Positions 8,529 to 17,155 of a stretch of DNA of 25,024 bases are shown piece by piece. The position numbers and the translations under genes are program-made. The notes beneath the pieces are model-generated. The model had not been told where the DNA came from, made no database searches, and worked only from the letters and a program-made list of their open reading frames with translations. Numbering within the stretch: position 1 is the stretch's first letter; the number at the start of each line of letters is the position of its first letter. Origin of the DNA: Entamoeba histolytica HM-1:IMSS (lineage: Eukaryota > Evosea > Mastigamoebida > Endamoebidae); NCBI RefSeq assembly GCF_000208925.1, contig NW_001915095.1, positions 1-25,024 of the forward strand, in the 5' to 3' direction.

Positions 8529-8795
8529 TTAATTAGAGTGAGAAGTAATATTTTTTGGAAGTGGTTTAATACTTCTTTCAGGGATAGGTGTACTGACACT
8601 TGGTAGTTTTGAAACAATAAATTCATTATTTTCATCTACAGTAACAAATTCATGGACAGGAGAACAATGGTTAATAATAGAAAAGATTTCATCATCTGCA
8701 GTAGTATCACTGTCTATCCCAACAATATACATGTCTGGAATACATTGAATGTCTTTAGATTGACCAATGACACATGTCATTCTCCGTGTTTGCAT
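8529..8795 (-). CDS. Small hypothetical protein, 88 residues
   Basis: I do not recognise this protein. It reads MQTRRMTCVIGQSKDIQC at the start, has a mixed hydrophobic/acidic middle (DMYIVGIDSDTTADDE) and ends in a Pro/Ser/Lys-rich tail (about residues 64-88). There is no signal peptide or membrane segment; four of its residues are Cys/His near positions 8, 18, 43 and 44. Composition is balanced compared with the Lys/Asn/Ile strings of random frames here, and an Entamoeba-type TATA box lies 31-41 bases upstream, which is why I call it a gene. The frame extends 4 codons above the chosen ATG without another ATG. A start at Met6 is possible. It could also be a surviving fragment of a longer gene next to the LINE insertion. 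Confidence 0.55.
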   Translation of the reverse strand: MQTRRMTCVIGQSKDIQCIPDMYIVGIDSDTTADDEIFSIINHCSPVHEFVTVDENNEFIVSKLPSVSTPIPERSIKPLPKNITSHSN

Positions 8796-8825
8796 AAATT
8801 TCACCAATTTAAAAAGAAAAGTTCT

Positions 8826-8836
8826 GGGTTTAAATA
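8826..8836 (-). promoter_or_regulatory. TATA-like element of the 88-residue gene
   Basis: The minus strand reads TATTTAAACCC, followed by AGAAC, 31-41 bases before the ATG at 8795. It resembles the TATTTAAA box, and AGAAC recalls the GAAC element of Entamoeba core promoters, although here it lies downstream of the box. Confidence 0.45.
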
Positions 8837-8839
8837 GTT

Positions 8840-10054
8840 TAGAAGTTTAGAAATTTCAATAGTTTGTTTTTCATAAAAATCTAAAAACAGGAAAAACATT
8901 TGCAATTTTTTTCGCACGGCAGATTATTCTTCAAAGAATAAAATAGTTTTATATTTTACTAATTAACGATTTTCTTTCTTTTTATTTTGAATTTTGTTTT
9001 TGTGGAATGAAAAATAACGAGTAGAAAATAATTGAAACGGAATCTGATTGGGTATTTTTTTTTTTGTAATTCCTTTTTTTCCTATTCTTATTATTTTTTT
9101 AAATTTCCTTAAATAAAATAACCAATCAAATAAAAGTAATTTCAAACAGAAGGAAATAAAAAAACAGAAAAATGAAAAATTTTTCTTTAACTTCCGAATA
9201 TTAAAATAATATTAAAGTTTCATTTTATTCTGTAAAATGTTTTTAAAGTAATTTTTGAGAATATTTAAAACTTTTTTTAATAGAATTTTTAATAAATAAA
9301 TATTTTTAAATCAATTTTTATTGACATAACTGACTTAAATGAATTAAAGAATATTTATTTTTATAATATGAAAACGGAAGGAGAAAAATGCTTTTTTATG
9401 TAGACTTAATTATAATTTGGGTATTTAAATATTGTTCTAAATAAATTTTATTGAAAAGAAAATAAAAATAAAGGGTATTGTAATTAGAAGAAGAAATTAA
9501 AAAAGATCTTTGAAATGATGAGCTAATCATCCAAGATTTTTTTAATTATTATGGATTATTACAAAAATAAATTGCACTACCAAATCAAATAAAGAATTAT
9601 TGATTAAGTAATGAGGGAAGTTTTAAGCCGTTGTTTCACATATTAAGAATTTCAAAAAAAAACAATTACTCATTCATTTCATGTTATTTAATCCTTTTAG
9701 ATAATAAATCAAAAGAATTTGTTTATACAAATCAGATAATTAACAACTCAAAATAATAAAAATTTTCATTTACCCCCTCCCCAATTATTAAATTCAATAA
9801 AAAATATTAGAGAAATATTAATCAAATAAATTGATAAGATATTTGAGTAAGTTTAATTCTTAGATTATTTTAGTATTTTAAATATTGAATTTATCATAAT
9901 CAATTTCAATTAAATTATTTGTTTAAGTTTTTTTTATTTCAATGTATTTTGTTAGTTATAAAATTGAGTCTAACATTACTAAAGAACAGAAAAAAGAATA
10001 TAAAAACAATAACTAATATCAAAAATACTCTTTTAGAACAACTCAACTTTGAAC
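8840..10054. other. AT-rich intergenic region, no supported gene
   Basis: About 1.2 kb without a convincing frame. Open frames at 8963-9145 and 9919-10122 are low-complexity products of composition. A C-rich tract TACCCCCTCCCC near 9770-9782 is the only GC cluster. A box-C-like ATGATGA near 9515 lacks a partner CTGA, so no snoRNA is called. Confidence 0.5.
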
Positions 10055-13000
10055 TCATTCAAAGTTTTGATATTCTCCTTTTGTACTCTTCTTTTTATTA
10101 CATCTACCAAACATCTTTTTGAAAGGATCAGTTATATGACTAAGTGAAACAGAAGGAATAAGAGAAAGAAGAATAGGGAGGAAGAAAAGTCCATGAGAAG
10201 CTCCGAAGATTAACATCATGAAGTACATTCTGAAGTAATAAATGACAAAAATTAATCCTGAAGATAATGAAAGAACAATAACCCCAAGGAATTTAGTTAA
10301 AGTAATACCTACAAAAACGTTATTACCCATATTCATTACAGCATCTTTCATTTTATCATTTAATGTCTTCTTTGGTGAAGATAAGAAAGCATGTGCAATA
10401 TGGACACAAAACTCAATGGTTATACCAATAGACATAACTAAGTTAACACATGAAACAGCATTTAATTCTACTCCCCAAAGATACATTATTCCAATTAAAT
10501 CTATTACACACATTAATACACACAATACTATCATTATGGCTACAATTGGATCAAACATTAATAACATAACTACAATGAAAACTGCTGCCAATGCCAAACA
10601 TACATCCATAACACAAAGATCAACAATATTAAAGTATTGTTGGAAATACACATAATGATAAGCATATGGGAATGTCTTAACATCAAAAATAGAATTCATA
10701 TAATCAGAAATATTATAAGCTTGAACCATAGCATCAATAAAATCATCTTGAGTAACTAAAACTGTATGATATAATCTTAAACGAGATACATTAACATAAG
10801 AATAATCTGTTTCTTTAGTTCCATTGATATGATTCCAAACAACATCTGGATAATAAGCTTGACCATTAACAGAACATAATGTTTCATTGATAGATGCAGT
10901 CAAAAATCTATTGATATACTTATAGAAATCTTCTGGAACAGGACGTTTTTTATCAGTGAAGTTAGTGAAACAAGGAGTACATTCAGTATAATTAGGCATA
11001 TCATATGGACAAATATTACCATCTTTATCTAATCTACAACAATCTTTTTGAGCAGCCCAAGAGAAATAATCATCAATCCAATCAAATGTAGTTCCATCAA
11101 TTGTTCTTGCAGCATCATAATAATTTGGAATAGATAAAGCATCACATCCAAAATTATCTGATGCACAAAGTGCACTTTGAGTTGTTTCATTCAAATACGT
11201 TGCACCATCCCTTACAACAATGTATACTGGTGGACCAATTTCTAAATAAGTTAAAGCAACAAAGTAATCTTGAATATAAGAGTCTTGTGGAAGAGCAGTT
11301 TCTTGAGGTAATCCAAGCATAGTTTTTGGAACATAATTCAAAGAGAAGATAAAGAATGCAATAAAGAAGAATAAACCAATAATCTTTACTGGATAATATG
11401 ACAAGAATGTAGCAACATATTTAAAGAGATGTTTAATAAGAGATCCTCTTTCAAAGTCATGTTGTTCATCTAAAGAGTTATCATGAACTTGTAACCAAGG
11501 AATAAAATCTAATCCATGACTCTCTTGTCTCTTAACATCATAACATAATAACACTGCATATACAGTTATTTGTAATATAAAGTCAATGAAAATAGCAAGA
11601 CCAGCATATAGTGAAAATGATTGAACTGCTGGCATACTTGTTAAATAACCAAGGAAGAAAGCTAATGATTCTGATATTGAAGCTAACATCATTGAAGGTC
11701 CAACATGCATTAAAGAATGTTCAAGTCGTTTTTCTACTGGAACATACTGACCATCTTTATCGTACATAGGTTGTTCATCAATAGTATTTGTAAGAATGAA
11801 AATGTTATCTACTCCAATTGCTAAAACTAAGAATGGAATAACTTCAGTAATAATTAATGTTGCTTCTACATTAATCCAAGAGAAGAATCCAGCAGAGGTA
11901 AATACTGAGAATAAGACAATAACGATACCAAGAATACCTAATAAAATTCTAGACTTAACAAAAACAGTTTTGTAATTAAAATGATAGAATGAATTTCCTA
12001 ATGACAAAGAAATATAAATAAACATAACCATATATGAACAAAGAACTGTTAATACATCTGTAAATGTTTCTCTATTAATTTCATCATCTACAGAACGTTG
12101 TGCTTGATATGCTACTTTTACTAATGAATAGTCTCTATCTAAAATTTCTAAATATTTTTCTTCCCATAATTCTGCCCACTCTATAGCAGTTTTATTTGGT
12201 TGATTAAACATAAATGTAGCTTGGAGAATTGTTGCCTTCATTGGATCGTTATTATCACCAACGGTATAATTACCAAGAGAGTTATGTGGATCTACAGGTG
12301 AACCAATATCATCAGCACATCCAGTAGCCAATGGATTACCAAGACAGTTTTGAATATATTGAGTAACATTTTCCGTATTCATTATTTTGTTAATATCATG
12401 TTGCCAATACCCAGTAACTGATGTAATAATACATCCTTTTCCAAAAACAGGTTTGTAACACATATCATCCATTGTAATATCTTTTGTTATTCCAGTTTCT
12501 TTATCTGTCCATTCTACATGGATAGCTCGAATTTCATCTATCATTTGTTGTAATTGAACAATTAATGGTTGTGTTAATACTTGATTACCTGGATGTAATT
12601 TATCAGATAACATAAATTGATTAATTCTAAAGAAAGGACCAAATGCCTCATCATAATAATTCTTATCTTTCATTGTCTGACAATTCTTTGGTACCCAAAG
12701 TCCTAATGAATCTGTAATAAAAACAATTTTAAAAACTCCAACACATAAAACAATACAACATAATATTACGACAGTTAATATAATCCACTTAAATTTCCAT
12801 AAGAATTTAGTATACCAAGACATAGCTTTAGATAAGAAATTATCTGTTAAATCAACTTTGTTAGGATCTTCTTCACAACTTTCTTCTTGTCCAAGAATAG
12901 ATACTTTTGCTGAATCTATAATATCTTCTGATTCTTTTTTATTATAAAGAGTATAAATAACAAAATAATATAAATCATAAACACTATATCCAATAACATA

Positions 13001-14074
13001 TACACCAAATCCAATATATAATAAAATCATTCCTAATAAATTTCCATCTCCCCATGGCATTGATGTTATTACTCCTTCCATTGGAAAACCAACAACAATT
13101 ATTCCCATAATAATAAATCCAATTCCTAATAATGTAACAGCTCCAAGAGAGATATAACTAATATAAAGAAGTGTTGGATTAGATTTTTTCATTTGAGTAA
13201 ATGTTTTATAAGAAAGAATTCCACCACAAACAGTAATAGTAACCATAATAAATAACATAAATAAATGGATAGAAATAATAGTAATAATATTTAAAGTACC
13301 ATCTAAGAATGGATAATCTTTAAAAGTAGGTTCATCTTCAATAAATTCTGTACACATCTCATGACAAGATTGACATGAACACATATCACTACATTTATGC
13401 ATTTCAGTATATTTACTTCCATTATATCCTGTTTCATCATAAACAAAATGAAGTGGCATAACTGGGTTAACGTCAGAAATCATTTGGAAAAATTCTTTAT
13501 ATGTTGGATATAAAGACCTAACTGCAAAACCACCAGATAATTCAGTATCTTTACAAGAATCATAAATTTGTTGTGCATATAATGGATGAAGATAATAATA
13601 TAAACTTGGGACATCAATTCCATCTGGTTCATTACAAGTATTATCATGTTTAAAATCATCAATTTCAGTCCATCTTGCTGAATTTGGATCACATGCAAAT
13701 CCACACCATAAATTCATTTGATTTAAATAACATGCAGGACATTTACCAAATGAACCATCAAGAAGAGTACTTTGTTCTTTTAAATCTAAAACAGAATGTT
13801 CATCACAACAAGTTTTATGTCCAAGAGTAACATTTGGATCAAATTCTGGATGTTCAGAAATACAAATTTCAATCATATTTTTAGGTGCTGGGTATGCATC
13901 AGTGAGATATAATGTTCCATCTGATTTCATATTAATTGCTGGTGCAGTACACCCAGGAACATTATGCATACGACATTTATTATTATATTGATCAAGGTTA
14001 TTAATATCTCTTTCTCCTCCAGGTAATGGTGTAATACTAATTACAACACTTATCAAGAAGAAGAAAACAAACAT
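10055..14074 (-). CDS. NPC1: NPC1-type sterol transporter (Niemann-Pick C1/Patched family)
   Basis: This 1339-residue membrane protein should move cholesterol out of endosomes or lysosomes. It has a signal peptide (1 to about 15), a Cys-rich luminal sterol-binding N-domain (about 24-240, with CTAPAIN, CCDEHSVLDL, CPACYLNQMNLWCGFACDP), a first membrane helix near 255-285, and extra helices to about 445. A luminal loop follows, then the sterol-sensing domain (about 672-845, with VEATLIITEVIPFLVLAIGVD and the GVDNIFIL block near 750), a second Cys-rich luminal loop (about 900-1140), and a last bundle of helices with VSIGITIEF-type sequence (MSIGITIEFCVHIAHAF). Length is close to human NPC1 (about 1280). 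The C-terminus ends GEYQNFE, which contains a YxxPhi lysosomal/endosomal sorting motif. The ATG at 14074 begins the signal peptide. It is divergent from the TFIIB-like gene, with 362 bp between starts. No intron or break. Confidence 0.95.
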   Translation of the reverse strand: MFVFFFLISVVISITPLPGGERDINNLDQYNNKCRMHNVPGCTAPAINMKSDGTLYLTDAYPAPKNMIEICISEHPEFDPNVTLGHKTCCDEHSVLDLKEQSTLLDGSFGKCPACYLNQMNLWCGFACDPNSARWTEIDDFKHDNTCNEPDGIDVPSLYYYLHPLYAQQIYDSCKDTELSGGFAVRSLYPTYKEFFQMISDVNPVMPLHFVYDETGYNGSKYTEMHKCSDMCSCQSCHEMCTEFIEDEPTFKDYPFLDGTLNIITIISIHLFMLFIMVTITVCGGILSYKTFTQMKKSNPTLLYISYISLGAVTLLGIGFIIMGIIVVGFPMEGVITSMPWGDGNLLGMILLYIGFGVYVIGYSVYDLYYFVIYTLYNKKESEDIIDSAKVSILGQEESCEEDPNKVDLTDNFLSKAMSWYTKFLWKFKWIILTVVILCCIVLCVGVFKIVFITDSLGLWVPKNCQTMKDKNYYDEAFGPFFRINQFMLSDKLHPGNQVLTQPLIVQLQQMIDEIRAIHVEWTDKETGITKDITMDDMCYKPVFGKGCIITSVTGYWQHDINKIMNTENVTQYIQNCLGNPLATGCADDIGSPVDPHNSLGNYTVGDNNDPMKATILQATFMFNQPNKTAIEWAELWEEKYLEILDRDYSLVKVAYQAQRSVDDEINRETFTDVLTVLCSYMVMFIYISLSLGNSFYHFNYKTVFVKSRILLGILGIVIVLFSVFTSAGFFSWINVEATLIITEVIPFLVLAIGVDNIFILTNTIDEQPMYDKDGQYVPVEKRLEHSLMHVGPSMMLASISESLAFFLGYLTSMPAVQSFSLYAGLAIFIDFILQITVYAVLLCYDVKRQESHGLDFIPWLQVHDNSLDEQHDFERGSLIKHLFKYVATFLSYYPVKIIGLFFFIAFFIFSLNYVPKTMLGLPQETALPQDSYIQDYFVALTYLEIGPPVYIVVRDGATYLNETTQSALCASDNFGCDALSIPNYYDAARTIDGTTFDWIDDYFSWAAQKDCCRLDKDGNICPYDMPNYTECTPCFTNFTDKKRPVPEDFYKYINRFLTASINETLCSVNGQAYYPDVVWNHINGTKETDYSYVNVSRLRLYHTVLVTQDDFIDAMVQAYNISDYMNSIFDVKTFPYAYHYVYFQQYFNIVDLCVMDVCLALAAVFIVVMLLMFDPIVAIMIVLCVLMCVIDLIGIMYLWGVELNAVSCVNLVMSIGITIEFCVHIAHAFLSSPKKTLNDKMKDAVMNMGNNVFVGITLTKFLGVIVLSLSSGLIFVIYYFRMYFMMLIFGASHGLFFLPILLSLIPSVSLSHITDPFKKMFGRCNKKKSTKGEYQNFE

Positions 14075-14436
14075 TACTTTTTATTAGTTAAATCAACTTT
14101 GACTTTGTTGTCTTTAAAAGACTGTCATGCCTGTCGTATTATACATTATTATTATTTTTACTATTATTATTTTATTTAATTCAATTTAAAACTAATTTTA
14201 TTTCTTTTTTTCAGTTCTTTCATTAAAAAATAAAAAACACATTTCTATTATTGTGATAAATACATTGAAACCACATTATACAATAAAACTAATATCAAAA
14301 AATAAAACTTATCTTCTTTGATAAGATAAAACTTAACAAATAATGAATGAAAAAGCATTTTTTATTTAAATTTTATCCACGTGGCGGAGTTTGATATTTA
14401 AATCAATCATCTCATAAAGATTAAGATAAGACTACA
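14075..14436. promoter_or_regulatory. Divergent promoter region, NPC1 / TFIIB-like gene
   Basis: The 362 bp between two start codons must hold both promoters. On the minus strand, GTCTTTTAAAG (14112-14122) lies 38-48 bases above the NPC1 ATG. On the plus strand, GATATTTAAATC (14393-14404) lies 33-44 bases above the TFIIB-like ATG. Between them, at 14377-14384, is the palindrome CCACGTGG with an E-box-type CACGTG core, next to the GC-rich GGCGGAG; it stands out in otherwise A/T sequence. Elements identified by eye. Confidence 0.5.
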
Positions 14437-15381
14437 ATGAATTTTAAAAGAAAAATACCATTATGTGAAGAAAAAATTGGAGAGTTATGTGAGCCTTTAA
14501 GTTTGTTTTACTATTTTATTTACATAAGAAAGAAATAAGTTTAAATTTTAGTAAATTCAAATGGTGTTATTTTTTGTAAAAACTGTGGAATTATTTTAGA
14601 TAAATCAGCGATAGAATACCTTCCTGAAGAAGAGTTTGGGTGTATCTTTTTTTAGATAAAGACTAATTAGGAGAAGTAATAAATTAGTAAAGTAAAACAA
14701 AAGAAAAAAAATGAAGTAATAAATACATTAGAACATTATTTTCAATTAATAAATTTAAATGAAATTCAATTAAAACAAGGAAAAGAAATTTATCAACAAA
14801 TAAATGGAACAACAATTAAAGTAAAAGGAAAAAAATTAGAAAAAGTATTACTTGGAATAGTATATTATATTTGTAAAATAGAAAATAATGGATTAACAAT
14901 CAAAGAAATTTCTAAAAGTATTAATCATACTGAACAAGAAATTCTTTTTGGTTATAAATTACTTGAAAAACTTATTCCAGAAATAAAAACAGGAGGAAAT
15001 GGGAATAATTTACTTAATAGTCTAATTAATAAATATTGTATTTCTAATAATTTTAATAATTACCTTAATCAAGCATTAAAAATTTCAAAACCTATTCAAT
15101 CTGTTTTAGAAGGAAAAAAACCAAATACTATTGCAGTAGTTACTATTTTCTTTGTATTAAGATATTATAATGTGTTTGTTTAATATTATTTATTTTAATT
15201 ATTAATAATGTTATATTAATTATGTTTAAGACTTAATGGGTCAATTGAAAAAATAATTACAACTAATTGTGATGTTACTATTTCTAATGTTCGTCAAGTC
15301 CTTCAAATATTAGACAAAAATAAAGAAACATTAGAAAAAATGTTGAAACAATTTGATGCTATTGAACTAATGAAACAATAA
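14437..15381 (+). CDS. TFIIB-like general transcription factor, four exons
   Basis: Joining 14437-14500, 14552-14639, 14688-15173 and 15231-15381 gives one continuous frame of 262 residues; every junction keeps phase and removes in-frame stops. The protein has an N-terminal zinc-ribbon-like part (VIFCKNCGIIL, the second Cys pair of TFIIB ribbons) and two cyclin-like repeats: residues about 55-140, with KGKKLEKVLLGIVYYICK and TIKEISKSINHT, and about 150-260, with KKPNTIAVVTIFFVLRYYN and ISNVRQVL. This is the layout of TFIIB/BRF/TFB, which recruits RNA polymerase to TBP-bound promoters. TFIIB is about 300-350 residues, so this one is short. The first Cys pair is odd: C10 and C18 are seven residues apart rather than two. 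A TATA-like box precedes the ATG. It could be TFIIB proper or a divergent paralogue. Confidence 0.82.
14501..14551 (+). other. Intron 1 of the TFIIB-like gene (51 nt)
   Basis: GTTTGT donor and ATTTTAG acceptor, the Entamoeba consensus. Splicing after one base of a codon joins TTA A to TA AAT and removes frame breaks. Confidence 0.8.
14640..14687 (+). other. Intron 2 of the TFIIB-like gene (48 nt)
   Basis: GTGTAT donor, AAATTAG acceptor. Earlier TAG acceptors at 14652-14654 and 14668-14670 do not give an open frame; the chosen one joins TTTGG to TAAAGTA (Phe-Gly-Lys-Val). The donor departs from GTTTGT. Confidence 0.7.
15174..15230 (+). other. Intron 3 of the TFIIB-like gene (57 nt)
   Basis: GTTTGT donor at 15174 and TTTAAG acceptor ending 15230 restore the frame as YYNVLNGSIEK. 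The AAG acceptor is less usual than TAG but is the only one that connects both cyclin-repeat halves. Confidence 0.7.
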
Positions 15382-15720
15382 ATTTAAATGAAGTGTATTA
15401 TAACAATTTGTTATTTTAAATTTAGTTATTTTTATTTTCTTTTTTAAATTAATTTAAGATTTTATTCTTTATTATAAAAATTTTTTATGTTGGTTTATAA
15501 AATTTTTTGAGATGTTTATTTAGATATTCTTATGATTAATTGATATATTTTATTTTCGTTTTTGTCTTTTTATTTATTCTAATAATGTTATTATTTCTTA
15601 ATAAAATACAAAACTGGTATTGAAAAACAAAAATAATTTAATAACAGAAATAAAATTTAAAAAACAATAAAATCAAGAACTATTAATATTTTGTTTTTGA
15701 TAACAAGTATATAAAAGAAG
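15382..15720. other. Intergenic region between TFIIB-like and SET genes
   Basis: T-rich, then A-rich, 339 bp with no frame. CAAGAACT (15674-15681 region) resembles the GAAC element. A GTATATAAAAG string ends only three bases before the SET-gene ATG, too close to act as a normal TATA for that start. Confidence 0.45.
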
Positions 15721-17046
15721 ATGCAATCATTTAAATTTATTAAACAATATCCTTCTTTAAGAAATAAATTTGATAATAATTACAACGTCAAAATACCTTC
15801 AAGAAAAGACCCTATTGATCGTTCACAAAATTCTCATTATAATTCTTATGAAGAAGTTTACAAAAAAGAATTTCCAGAAAAGAAATTTGAGATAAAAGAA
15901 CTTCCTGGTAAAGGTAGAGGACTTGTTGCAGTAGAAGATATTCATGCTGGAGAACTTGTTTTTAAAGAACAAGCAACAATTTTTTTTGAAGGAGAAGAAG
16001 ATAGTGAATCAAATAAAGATTCAACTTATTATATGGTAAGAAGTATTTATGATAATACTGCATTTTGTAGTGTTAAATTTGCAACAGAATTAGCACAGAA
16101 TCATCAACGAGATGAAGAATTTAGTGAACATGTTAAATTTATTTATGAAGATTTTAAAGAAGATAAAACATTATTAAATCCTGTTGAATTTGAAGACATT
16201 AAACGTATTGTTAATGGTATTCATACCAATTCATTTTCATTAGACTTTATTGATGGGTATGCTGTGTTTATTGCTTGTAGTCTTGCAAATCATTCTTGTA
16301 AAGAAAATGTTGGATGGCATACTGTTGGAGATGTTATGTATTGGACAGCATTAGTAGACATTCCAAAAGGAACTGAAATTACAATTTCATATACATTCCC
16401 TTCTATTCGTCCAAAAAGAATTCAATATTTTCAAGACAATTATGGATTTATTTGTGATTGTCCATTATGTAGTGGACCAATAGATCCATGGAGAGCATTT
16501 AAGTGTTCTTGTGGAGGAATAATATATCCAGAACCAGAAGGATATAAATGCCATTCATGTGAATATATTTGTACAGAAGAAGAAATAAATCAATTTAATG
16601 AAGAAGAAGATTTTATAATTGATATGGAAAAATTAAAACGACATAAAGCATATTATAATCCATTAAGAAAAATGCATGACACTCATCTTTTCTTATTTAA
16701 AGCAATGAGAAAATATGTTTCTTTAAAATCTTGTCCTAATCCTTTAGAAATATTTGAACAATATTTAATTCCAGTAGCAAAATATCAAGTTCAATTTAGT
16801 CATGGAAGAGTATTTGCTGCTGTATTAGAACAATATGGAGTTGCTTTAATGAAATATTCTAAAATTATGCCAGACTTATATGAATATTGTAAAACTAAAG
16901 CTTTAGAATCATTTCAAATGGCTTATGATTATCGTTGTTCATTAGGAATGGGAAGAACTGGATATGCAGCTGCAGTACTTCAAGAACATTTGGATATTCT
17001 TGATCCAAAGAATTTAAACAATTTTGTAGAATATGATGAATATTAG
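15721..17046 (+). CDS. SET-domain protein, SMYD-like lysine methyltransferase
   Basis: This 441-residue protein has a split-looking SET domain. The N-part GKGRGLVAVEDIHAGELVF lies at about 63-81, where a SMYD protein would next carry a MYND finger; none is seen in the insert 90-165. The core SET follows (about 170-225), with FSLDFIDGYAVF, the NHSC signature at 190-193 and EITISY ending in Tyr224. The post-SET Cys cluster CDCPLC (C245, C247, C250) could bind zinc together with C193. A second zinc knuckle CSC...CHSC (C262, C264, C277, C280) is followed by a helical, TPR-like C-terminus (about 290-441), as in SMYD proteins. Methylation of histones or other proteins with S-adenosylmethionine is the expected activity; the substrate is unknown. 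The first ATG is used because the SET domain starts about 60 codons later and no other Met lies between. It converges on the next gene with 109 bp between stops. Confidence 0.88.
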   Translation: MQSFKFIKQYPSLRNKFDNNYNVKIPSRKDPIDRSQNSHYNSYEEVYKKEFPEKKFEIKELPGKGRGLVAVEDIHAGELVFKEQATIFFEGEEDSESNKDSTYYMVRSIYDNTAFCSVKFATELAQNHQRDEEFSEHVKFIYEDFKEDKTLLNPVEFEDIKRIVNGIHTNSFSLDFIDGYAVFIACSLANHSCKENVGWHTVGDVMYWTALVDIPKGTEITISYTFPSIRPKRIQYFQDNYGFICDCPLCSGPIDPWRAFKCSCGGIIYPEPEGYKCHSCEYICTEEEINQFNEEEDFIIDMEKLKRHKAYYNPLRKMHDTHLFLFKAMRKYVSLKSCPNPLEIFEQYLIPVAKYQVQFSHGRVFAAVLEQYGVALMKYSKIMPDLYEYCKTKALESFQMAYDYRCSLGMGRTGYAAAVLQEHLDILDPKNLNNFVEYDEY

Positions 17047-17155
17047 ATTCAATCAAATTTCTTCTTTTACTTTAGTTATTCCTAAAATATCTTTTAAAAT
17101 AATATAAAACTAAAAGAATAAAAGAATTGATTTCATTATGAAATTGTTGATGTTT

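Noticed and set aside
9510..9610. Box C-like ATGATGA suggesting a C/D snoRNA
   Set aside because: No box D (CTGA) or terminal stem within a suitable distance.
10242..10655. 137-codon + strand frame inside NPC1
   Set aside because: It is antisense to membrane helices and caused by codon composition of the real gene.
15708..15718. GTATATAAAAG as the TATA box of the SET gene
   Set aside because: It ends three bases before the ATG, so transcription would start inside the coding region, and the next Met lies past the start of the SET domain.
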